Shown piece by piece: positions 1 through 4,880 of a stretch of DNA of 5,699 nt. The notes below the pieces were generated by a model that did not search any database, was not told the DNA's origin, and saw only the letters and a program-made list of their open reading frames with translations. A program made the translations under genes and the position numbers. The DNA is taken from NCBI GenBank assembly GCA_036742665.1, contig DAINQP010000286.1:1-5699 (forward strand), read 5' to 3'. The stretch is from Gp6-AA40 sp036742665. Lineage in GTDB: Bacteria; Acidobacteriota; Vicinamibacteria; Vicinamibacterales; UBA2999. How positions within the stretch are numbered: the stretch's first letter is position 1; every line of letters starts with the position of its first letter.

Positions 1-545
1 AGAAGTGCGCGATCGAGAAGCGCAACTTCGCGCCGGGTCAGCACGGCAAGACGCGCAAGTCGAAGCTGGCCGGCTACGGCGTGCAGCTCCGCGAGAAGCA
101 GAAGGTGAAGCGCATCTACGGCGTGCTCGAGGATCAGTTCCGCCTCTACTTCGAACAGGCGGAGCGGACCCGCGGCATCACCGGCGAGACGCTGCTGCAA
201 TTGCTCGAGCGCCGGCTCGACAACGTGGCCTATCGTCTCGGTTTTGCGACCTCGCGTCCGCAGGCGCGCCAGCTGGTGCGACACGGTCATTTCACGGTGA
301 ACGGCCGCAAGGTCAACATCCCGTCGTTCTCGGTGAAGCCGGGCGACGTGGTGGCGGTGCGCGAGACCAGCCGGAAGGCGCCGGCGATTCTTCACGCGCT
401 CGAAGAGGTGAAGGGCCGCGGCGTACCGGAGTGGCTGCAGTTCGATGCGGCCGCGTTCTCGGCGAAGATCGGCTCAGTGCCGACGCGCGAGCAGATCAAT
501 CTGCCGGTGCAGGAACAGCTGATCGTCGAGTTGTATTCAAAGTAG
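1..545 (+). CDS. rpsD: 30S ribosomal protein S4 (5' truncated by window edge)
   Basis: S4 is a primary 16S rRNA-binding protein that nucleates the 5' domain of the small subunit. The reading frame begins with the codon at position 3 and shows 180 residues before TAG at 543-545. Seen: the KCAIEKRNFAPGQHG block at the left edge, the YGVQLREKQKVKRIYG segment, then the S4 RNA-binding fold at visible residues ~69-120 (RRLDNVAYRLGF, ARQLVRHGHFTVNG, IPSFSVKPGD) and the usual ending LIVELYSK. The Cys at visible residue 2 aligns with the last cysteine of the zinc knuckle in Thermus-type S4, so this is probably a zinc-containing (C+) S4. By that alignment about 29 residues lie outside the window, for a normal total near 209. 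A GTG at 81 is internal, not the start. rpoA follows after a 111-bp spacer, the standard alpha-operon order. In other bacteria S4 also represses its own operon's translation. Confidence 0.97.
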   Translation, partial: KCAIEKRNFAPGQHGKTRKSKLAGYGVQLREKQKVKRIYGVLEDQFRLYFEQAERTRGITGETLLQLLERRLDNVAYRLGFATSRPQARQLVRHGHFTVNGRKVNIPSFSVKPGDVVAVRETSRKAPAILHALEEVKGRGVPEWLQFDAAAFSAKIGSVPTREQINLPVQEQLIVELYSK

Positions 546-553
546 ACATCGCG

Positions 554-635
554 TCCGCCGGCCCGCAGCTTTACAGACCTGCAGCGGGAGGCCGGCGGAG
601 ATTACTCGCAGGTCTGGAGGCCGGGGCTGCCGGCC
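554..635 (+). promoter_or_regulatory. Structured rpsD-rpoA spacer, possible RNA pseudoknot
   Basis: The spacer contains three perfect complementary pairs. Stem 1 pairs 554-563 with 590-599 (10 bp). Stem 2 pairs 574-582 with 608-616 (9 bp). Its left arm lies inside the loop of stem 1 and its right arm lies outside, which is the topology of an H-type pseudoknot with connecting loops of 10, 7 and 8 nt. Hairpin 3 pairs 619-624 with 630-635 (GGCCGG/CCGGCC) and ends 8 nt before the rpoA ribosome-binding site. A direct repeat GGAGGCCGG (587-595 and 616-624) gives stem 1 an alternative partner, so competing folds are possible. No U-tract follows, so it is not an intrinsic terminator. The pairings are seen; function is inferred. 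It could regulate rpoA translation, mark an mRNA-processing site, or be a copy of a REP-like intergenic repeat. Confidence 0.45.
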
Positions 636-644
636 CGTTAGCGA

Positions 645-649
645 AAGGA
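645..649 (+). promoter_or_regulatory. rpoA ribosome-binding site
   Basis: AAGGA lies 7 nt before the ATG at 657. It fixes the rpoA start and sits just downstream of hairpin 3, so folding of the spacer could influence access to it. Confidence 0.75.
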
Positions 650-656
650 AGCACCA

Positions 657-1640
657 ATGCTGTGGAAAGGTTTTCAACGTCCCAAGCGCCTGGAATTCGA
701 ACGGGAGACACTCACTGATCGGTTCGGCCGGTTCTACGCCCAGCCGTTTGAACGCGGCTTCGGCACCACGATCGGCAACTCGCTGCGCCGCGTGCTGCTC
801 TCCTCGATTGAGGGTGCGGCGATCACGGCGGTGAAGATCGACGGCGTCCTGCACGAGTTCTCGCCAATCCCGGGTGTGGTCGAGGACGCGACCGACATCA
901 TCCTCAACCTCAAGCAGATTCCGCTGAAGTTGCACGTCGACTACACGAAGACCTTGTATCTGCGCGTCGAGAAGCCGGGCATCGTGCGGGCGAAGGACAT
1001 CGAGGTCGATCAGGACGTCGAAATCCTCGAGCCGGAGGCCCACATCGCCACCATCTCGGAGGGCGGCAAGCTGCACATGGAGCTGCGCATGAAGCGCGGC
1101 CGCGGCTATGTATCGGCTGACAAGAACTTCGACGAGGATCTCGGCATCGGCTGGATCCCGGTGGACTCCGTCCACTCGCCGGTGAAGAAGGTGAACTACC
1201 TCGTCGAAGCGGCGCGTCTCGGACAGACCACCGACTACGACAAGCTGACGATCGATGTGTGGACCAATGGGTCGGTCACCGCACAGGAATCGGTGTCGCT
1301 CGCGGCGAAGCTGATTCGCGATCACCTGAACATCTTCATCAACCTGGATGATGCCAGCGAGTCTCCGGACACGCAGGCCGAACAGCAGCGCGCCGGTGCG
1401 CTCAACGAGAACCTCGACAAGAGCGTCGAGGAGCTCGAACTCTCGGTTCGCTCCTACAACTGCCTGAAGAACGCCAACATCCGGACGATTCGCGAGCTCG
1501 TGCAGAAGACCGAGGCCGAAATGCTGAAGACCAAGAACTTCGGCCGCAAATCACTCAACGAGATCAAGGAGATCCTGCACACCATGGGCCTAAGCCTTGG
1601 CATGCGCCTCGATCAGCCCGCCCAGGCGCATCAGGACTAG
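657..1640 (+). CDS. rpoA: DNA-directed RNA polymerase subunit alpha
   Basis: The alpha subunit dimerises to scaffold beta and beta' assembly and contacts activators and UP elements through its C-terminal domain. The protein is 327 residues, the usual length. The N-terminal domain (~1-230) contains the hallmark GFGTTIGNSLRRVLLSS (34-50) and the GVLHEFSPIPGVVED block (63-77). A linker (~231-252, rich in Asp, Glu, Gln and Ala) joins it to the C-terminal domain (~253-316). That domain has the two helix-hairpin-helix blocks LELSVRSYNCLK and LLKT-like LKTKNFGRKSLNEIK, ending GLSLGMRL. Arg265 falls at the same number as the Escherichia coli residue central to DNA and CRP contacts. The ATG start is supported by AAGGA 7 nt upstream and by the family-typical N-terminus. 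It lies 111 bp after rpsD and 94 bp before rplQ with no terminator in either gap, so all three are probably co-transcribed. Confidence 0.98.
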   Translation: MLWKGFQRPKRLEFERETLTDRFGRFYAQPFERGFGTTIGNSLRRVLLSSIEGAAITAVKIDGVLHEFSPIPGVVEDATDIILNLKQIPLKLHVDYTKTLYLRVEKPGIVRAKDIEVDQDVEILEPEAHIATISEGGKLHMELRMKRGRGYVSADKNFDEDLGIGWIPVDSVHSPVKKVNYLVEAARLGQTTDYDKLTIDVWTNGSVTAQESVSLAAKLIRDHLNIFINLDDASESPDTQAEQQRAGALNENLDKSVEELELSVRSYNCLKNANIRTIRELVQKTEAEMLKTKNFGRKSLNEIKEILHTMGLSLGMRLDQPAQAHQD

Positions 1641-1664
1641 CACAAGGCCCACTGCCTAAGGCGC

Positions 1665-1725
1665 AATGCTCAATGACAAACTCAGAGCATTGAGCATTCA
1701 GCATTGAGCATGAGTTGAGCATTGG
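1665..1725 (+). repeat. Degenerate 7-bp tandem repeat (GCATTGA) with inverted copy
   Basis: Three consecutive heptamers start at 1687: GCATTGA, GCATTCA, GCATTGA. They are followed by an interrupted unit (GCATGAGTTGA, 1708-1718) and a last GCATTGG (1719-1725). Upstream, AATGCTCAATG (1665-1675) is the exact reverse complement of CATTGAGCATT (1688-1698), an 11-bp stem with a 12-nt loop. Because CATTGAGCAT recurs at 1702-1711, the left arm has more than one partner. The block is much more AT-rich than its surroundings and fills most of the 94-bp rpoA-rplQ spacer, ending 9 nt before the rplQ ATG. It looks like a heptanucleotide short tandem repeat that expanded by slippage. Any effect on rplQ translation is inference. 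Confidence 0.75.
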
Positions 1726-1734
1726 ATTGAAGCC

Positions 1735-2325
1735 ATGAGACACAACGTAGGTCATCGCAAACTGGGCCGCGTCACCGAGCATCGCCTCGCGCTGCTGCGG
1801 AACCAGGCCATCGCCCTGCTGCGTCACGAGAAGATCGAGACGACGATGCCAAAGGCGAAGGAGCTGCGGCCCTTCGTCGAGCGGTTAATCACCATTGCGC
1901 GGCGCGGTATTGCCGTCGGAGACGCCGGCGGAAGGACGCTGCACGCACGGCGTCTCGTCCTCGCCGAGCTCCCCGACACCGAGGTCGTTGGCAAGCTGTT
2001 CGAAACGCTGGCGCCGCGGTTCGCGGATCGACCGGGCGGTTATACGCGCATCCTGCGCGTGGGCTACCGTCGCGGGGATTCCGCCGAAGTTGCGCACGTC
2101 GAGTTGGTGGGCAGCGAATACAACCCCGCCGCCAAGACCGAGAAAGAGCAAGGCGAGGGCGAGGAGACGCCGAAGAAGGCGAAGGGCGTCGGCGAACGCA
2201 TAAAGCGTGCGGCGCAGCGCATGCGCGGCGGCAAGGGTGACGGTGGCTTTAAGGCGCAGGCCGGAGGCCAGACGCGCGGCAAGGCTCAGAAGAGTACGAC
2301 CCCGCGCAAAGCCGGCGGGTCGTAA
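1735..2325 (+). CDS. rplQ: 50S ribosomal protein L17 with long basic C-terminal extension
   Basis: L17 is a large-subunit protein near the peptide exit tunnel. The core (1-~127) is canonical: MRHNVGHRKLGR, then HRLALLRNQAIALLRHEKIETT (16-37), MPKAKELRPFVERLITIAR (38-56), and the final strand block YTRILRVGYRRGDSAEVAHVEL (103-124). Length is 196 residues against about 120-130 in common model bacteria. Residues ~128-196 form a low-complexity Lys/Gly/Ala/Arg/Glu tail without recognisable domain, probably disordered and rRNA-contacting. Its codon use and GC content look like the rest of the gene, and no stop separates it from the core. The start is set by the family N-terminus. The Shine-Dalgarno is weak (only GGA at 1724-1726, overlapping the repeat), so translation may depend on coupling or on mRNA structure. 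It is the last gene of the operon. Confidence 0.96.
   Translation: MRHNVGHRKLGRVTEHRLALLRNQAIALLRHEKIETTMPKAKELRPFVERLITIARRGIAVGDAGGRTLHARRLVLAELPDTEVVGKLFETLAPRFADRPGGYTRILRVGYRRGDSAEVAHVELVGSEYNPAAKTEKEQGEGEETPKKAKGVGERIKRAAQRMRGGKGDGGFKAQAGGQTRGKAQKSTTPRKAGGS
2295..2324 (+). other. Hairpin across the rplQ stop codon
   Basis: TACGACCC (2295-2302) pairs perfectly with GGGTCGTA (2317-2324), and two further GC pairs form across a single bulged C at 2303. The 3' arm includes the first two bases of the TAA stop. No U-run follows, so it is not itself a terminator. It could protect the 3' end of the transcript together with the terminator 22 nt downstream, or be chance in GC-rich coding sequence. 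Confidence 0.35.
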
Positions 2326-2346
2326 ATCAGTTATTCGGGTGACGTG

Positions 2347-2375
2347 AGGGCCGCCGATTAGGCGGCCCTTTCGTT
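2347..2375 (+). terminator. Rho-independent terminator of the rpsD-rpoA-rplQ operon
   Basis: AGGGCCGCC (2347-2355) and GGCGGCCCT (2361-2369) form a perfect 9-bp stem closed by the loop GATTA, with a possible G-U extension, followed by the T-rich tail TTTCGTT. It starts 21 nt after the rplQ stop. The T-tract exists only on the + strand. For the convergent gene the same hairpin lies 17 nt past its stop but is followed by mixed sequence, so efficient termination is expected mainly for the ribosomal operon. Confidence 0.9.
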
Positions 2376-2385
2376 GTACGGCGAG

Positions 2386-4476
2386 CTAGACTTCCTCGGC
2401 AACGACTTGCCCGCGTTCGGCCTTCGACGCCGCGATGATTTTCGATTGCAGCATCTGCGGCACTTCTTCGTAATGCGAGTACTCCATGTGATAGGAGCCG
2501 CGTCCGCCGGTCGCTGACGTGAGGTGCTGCTCATAGGTCAGCATCTCGGCCATCGGCACTTGCGCGCGGATCACAGTCATTGCGCCACGCGTGTCCATGC
2601 CCGAGATTCGGCCGCGCCGGCCGTTGAGATCGCCCATCAAGTCGCCCGCGAAGTCGCTCGGCGCGTAGACCTCGACCTGCATGACCGGCTCGAGGATCGT
2701 CGGCCGGGCACGGGTCATCGCATCTTTGAATGCGAGCGAGCCGGCCATCTTGAACGACAACTCGTTCGAATCGACCGCGTGATACGAGCCGTCGAAGACG
2801 GTCGCCTTGAAGTCCACCATCGGATACCCGGCGAGATAGCCGCGGATCCGTGACTCCTGGATGCCCTTCTCGACGGCGGGGACGTACTGCCGCGGGATGG
2901 CGCCGCCGAAGATGTCGTCCTCGAACTGGAAATCACTACCGCGCGGCAGCGGCTCGACGCGAATCTTGCAGTCGCCGAACTGCCCGTGTCCGCCGGTCTG
3001 TTTCTTGTGGCGACCGTGCGCCTCGGTGGCCGCGGTGATCGTCTCCCGATACGGAATCCGCGGCGGCTTCAGGTTCACCTCGACACCGAATCGCCGCTTC
3101 AATTTCGCGACGGTGACCTCGATGTGCAGCTGCCCCTGGCCGGCGAGCAGCAATTCGTGGGTCTGCTGATCGCGGCCGTACTTGATGCTCGGATCCTCCT
3201 CCTCGAGGCGGTGCATCGCGGAGCTGATTTTGTCTTCGTCACCGCGGCTCTTCGGCTCGATCGCGTACGAGAGCACTGCCTCGGGGAACGTAATCGGTGA
3301 CACGCGGATCCCCGTGCCCTTGTCGGCGAGCACGTCATTGGTATGGGTGTCTTTGAGCTTGGCCACGGCGCCAAGATCGCCGGCCTTCAGCTCCGGCACA
3401 TGTGTCTGGGTCTTGCCTTGAAGTGCCAGAAGATGGCCGAGTCGCTCGGACGTTTCACGCGTCGCGTTGTTCACCGTGGCATCGGACTTGAGCGAGCCGG
3501 ACACGATGCGGAGCATCGTGATGCGACCCGCGAACGGATCGGCAATCGTCTTCCACACGAACGCGGCGTACGGTGCTGTGTCGGAGGCCTTCGTCGTCGT
3601 CTCGGCGCCATCTTTCGCGAGGGTGCGGAAGTCACGTTCGGCAGGTGAGGGCGCGTAATTGACGATCGCCTCGAGCAGCGGCTGCATGCCGGTGGCATGT
3701 GTGGCCGACGTGCACAGCAGCGGAAACAACTTGCCCGCCATCGTCGCTGCGCGAAGGCCGCTCACCAGTTGGTCCTGGGTGAGCGTGCCTTCGGCGAAGA
3801 AGGTTTCCATCAGCTGCTCGTCGGCCTCGGCCACCATCTCGATCAGCTGCTCGCGCGCGCGTTGAGCGGTTTCCGTCAGCGCGGCCGGGACGTCGGTTTC
3901 GGTCATCTTCCCGTCGGCCGCGAAGGTCTGCGCCTTCATCTTCACCAGGTCAACGACGCCGATGAATGCCTTTTCTTCGCCGAGCGGCAGCTGCACGGGG
4001 ATGATCTCGCGGGCACAGTCGCGTCGCAGCGATTCGAGGGCGCGGTCGAGGCTGGCGCGTTCGCGGTCCAGCCGGTTGAGCACGACGAGACGCGGCAGCC
4101 CGAGCGCGGCGGCCTCGGACCACAGCTTCTCGGTCTGCACCTCGACGCCGGCGACGGCATCAACGACGACGACGGCGGCTTCGACGACGCGGAGCGCAGA
4201 GCGAGCGTCAGACAGGAAATTGGCGAAGCCTGGCGTGTCGATGAAATTGATTTTGGTCTTCTGCCATTCGGCGTAGGCGAGGCTGGAGGACAGCGTGTGT
4301 TTGCGGGCGATTTCTTCGTCGTCGAAATCGGTGACAGTGGTGCCTTCGTCGACCCGGCCGATACGATTGACGGCGCCGGCGGCGAAGAGCAGGGTTGAGA
4401 CTAGCTGGGTTTTCCCGCATCCGCCGTGCCCGACGACCGCCACGTTGCGGATGCTGCCCGCGTCGTAGACCTTCAT
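2386..4476 (-). CDS. Elongation factor G-like translational GTPase (EF-G2 class)
   Basis: A cytoplasmic ribosome-dependent GTPase of 696 residues with all five EF-G domains. G domain: P-loop GHGGCGKT (16-23), DTPG (80-83), NRLD (134-137) and TSA (256-258), with a G' insertion (~155-255). Domain II ~300-395; domain III ~396-475 (LEEEDPS, LLAGQGQLHIEV); domain IV ~478-600 with GSYHAVDSNE; domain V ~600-690. His566 in that motif aligns with the catalytic-tip histidine of E. coli EF-G, so a translocase-like action on tRNA is plausible. It departs from housekeeping FusA: GHGGCGKT replaces AHIDAGKT, NRLD replaces NKMD, and the switch I RGITI signature is absent. These match the EF-G2 type known from Thermus. 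It is not next to rpsL/rpsG/tuf, so a second, canonical fusA probably exists elsewhere. The ATG is supported by AGGAGG 9 nt upstream. It is transcribed convergently to rplQ and divergently from the Amt gene. Confidence 0.93.
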   Translation of the reverse strand: MKVYDAGSIRNVAVVGHGGCGKTQLVSTLLFAAGAVNRIGRVDEGTTVTDFDDEEIARKHTLSSSLAYAEWQKTKINFIDTPGFANFLSDARSALRVVEAAVVVVDAVAGVEVQTEKLWSEAAALGLPRLVVLNRLDRERASLDRALESLRRDCAREIIPVQLPLGEEKAFIGVVDLVKMKAQTFAADGKMTETDVPAALTETAQRAREQLIEMVAEADEQLMETFFAEGTLTQDQLVSGLRAATMAGKLFPLLCTSATHATGMQPLLEAIVNYAPSPAERDFRTLAKDGAETTTKASDTAPYAAFVWKTIADPFAGRITMLRIVSGSLKSDATVNNATRETSERLGHLLALQGKTQTHVPELKAGDLGAVAKLKDTHTNDVLADKGTGIRVSPITFPEAVLSYAIEPKSRGDEDKISSAMHRLEEEDPSIKYGRDQQTHELLLAGQGQLHIEVTVAKLKRRFGVEVNLKPPRIPYRETITAATEAHGRHKKQTGGHGQFGDCKIRVEPLPRGSDFQFEDDIFGGAIPRQYVPAVEKGIQESRIRGYLAGYPMVDFKATVFDGSYHAVDSNELSFKMAGSLAFKDAMTRARPTILEPVMQVEVYAPSDFAGDLMGDLNGRRGRISGMDTRGAMTVIRAQVPMAEMLTYEQHLTSATGGRGSYHMEYSHYEEVPQMLQSKIIAASKAERGQVVAEEV

Positions 4477-4485
4477 AGGGGTATC

Positions 4486-4491
4486 CCTCCT
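4486..4491 (-). promoter_or_regulatory. Ribosome-binding site of the EF-G-like gene
   Basis: The - strand reads AGGAGG here, a full consensus Shine-Dalgarno, 9 nt before the ATG at 4476. It is the strongest ribosome-binding site in the window and settles the start codon. Confidence 0.88.
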
Positions 4492-4523
4492 GCCCGGCCC
4501 GCCCGGGGCGAGCGGGAAGACGG

Positions 4524-4553
4524 ATCATAGTCAGGGCGGCCCCGGCGTGTCGA
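4524..4553 (-). promoter_or_regulatory. Candidate sigma70-type promoter for the EF-G-like gene
   Basis: Read on the - strand, TCGACA (4553-4548) is a 5/6 match to the -35 consensus and TATGAT (4529-4524) a 5/6 match to the -10, separated by 18 bp. Predicted transcription start is near 4517, giving a leader of about 40 nt before the ATG. The leader is GC-rich and contains short self-complementary runs. Placement, orientation and match quality agree, but no transcript evidence is available. Confidence 0.6.
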
Positions 4554-4573
4554 TGCTACATATATGTGTAGCA
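4554..4573. promoter_or_regulatory. 20-bp palindrome abutting the EF-G-like promoter (operator candidate)
   Basis: TGCTACA (4554-4560) and TGTAGCA (4567-4573) are exact inverted repeats around a 6-bp spacer TATATG. Only one of the ten base-pair positions in the 20-bp site is mismatched. An inner 10-bp palindrome ACATATATGT overlaps it. It begins at the base next to the -35 box of the EF-G-like promoter, a usual place for a dimeric regulator. The AT-rich core stands out from the GC-rich flanks. The TACA/TGTA half-sites recall BlaI/MecI- or CopY-type operators, but their spacing differs, so I do not assign a family. Confidence 0.45.
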
Positions 4574-4679
4574 GATAATTGAAACGGACAATAATGTCTC
4601 GTCGTCCGGTGACGCCAGCCCACGGCAGGCGCCGCCGATTTCCCCGCTTTCGATCACTCCTCGTTCTGGCCAGACATCT

Positions 4680-4708
4680 TTGTCGACGTTTTGAGTGAGA
4701 CATACAAG
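4680..4708 (+). promoter_or_regulatory. Weak candidate promoter for the Amt gene
   Basis: TTGTCG (4680-4685) and TACAAG (4703-4708) have the ideal 17-bp spacing but match consensus at only 3/6 and 4/6 positions. An alternative further upstream, TCGATG (4550-4555) with GATAAT (4574-4579) and an 18-bp gap, has a better -10 but would overlap the EF-G-like promoter and leave a leader of about 295 nt. I could not find a sigma54 -24/-12 element. Either call is tentative. Confidence 0.22.
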
Positions 4709-4716
4709 AATGTCTC
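4697..4716. promoter_or_regulatory. Second 20-bp palindrome (GAGACAT-N6-ATGTCTC)
   Basis: GAGACAT (4697-4703) and ATGTCTC (4710-4716) are exact inverted repeats separated by ACAAGA. The geometry (7-6-7) is the same as that of the palindrome at 4554-4573 although the sequence differs. It covers the -10 of the weak Amt promoter candidate. A further ATGTCTC half-site occurs at 4594-4600. An operator role is inference; in 400 bp of intergenic DNA one such site by chance is not excluded. Confidence 0.35.
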
Positions 4717-4870
4717 TCGCTGGATTAACCGCCGCTGCGGCTGTCAGCAGTTTTTCGAGAAAAATCCGCCACTCGCGCCCGTCGCTCCGCAGACGAATGT
4801 GGCGCTCATCTTGCTCACACCGACACAACCGTGGGTGACTCCGCAGAGAGCGCCGACCCCATTTCCCAGT

Positions 4871-4877
4871 GAGGTGA
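4871..4877 (+). promoter_or_regulatory. Ribosome-binding site of the Amt gene
   Basis: GAGGTGA is complementary to the 16S 3' end, and its GAGG ends 6 nt before the ATG at 4881. It identifies the correct start and reading frame for the gene that runs off the right edge. Confidence 0.75.
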
Positions 4878-4880
4878 CGC

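Larger units (their letters stand above)
4477..4880. other. 404-bp divergent intergenic region
   Basis: No convincing gene lies here. From left to right it contains the EF-G-like ribosome-binding site and promoter, the 20-bp palindrome at 4554-4573, an AT-richer stretch to about 4600, a featureless GC-rich stretch (4601-4675), a second palindrome with a weak promoter-like match (4680-4716), and then about 160 bp leading to the Amt ribosome-binding site. That last part has only small hairpins: GCCGC-T-GCGGC at 4731-4741 and TTTTTC-GA-GAAAAA at 4751-4764. A 13-bp direct repeat with one mismatch (ACAATAATGTCTC at 4588-4600, ACAAGAATGTCTC at 4704-4716) links the two AT-rich parts. Confidence 0.7.

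Noticed and set aside
5..718. 237-codon open frame over rpsD and into rpoA
   Set aside because: It is the +1-shifted phase of rpsD and the spacer. The product is Arg/Ala/Gly-rich low-complexity sequence and crosses the well-supported rpoA start.
537..1325. 262-codon frame on the - strand opposite rpoA
   Set aside because: It is antisense to a fully conserved rpoA reading frame and has no recognisable motif; long antisense frames are common in GC-rich coding DNA.
1687..1725. CRISPR-like repeat array
   Set aside because: Units are only 7 bp with no unique spacers; this is a short tandem repeat.
2347..2375. Bidirectional terminator also serving the EF-G-like gene
   Set aside because: The stem is symmetric, but in the - strand direction it is followed by mixed sequence without a U-tract, so only + strand termination is well supported.
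3697..4398. 233-codon + strand frame opposite the EF-G-like gene
   Set aside because: It mirrors the codon pattern of the real - strand gene, lacks a ribosome-binding site and has no family features.
4557..4570. BlaI/MecI or CopY operator (TACA/TGTA)
   Set aside because: The half-sites are separated by 6 bp rather than the 2 bp of the TACANNTGTA core, so the family assignment is not supported.
4666..4684. Sigma54 -24/-12 promoter for amt around TGGCCAGACATCTTTGT
   Set aside because: A GG is present but the GC of the -12 element is missing at the required distance, so the match fails at an invariant position.
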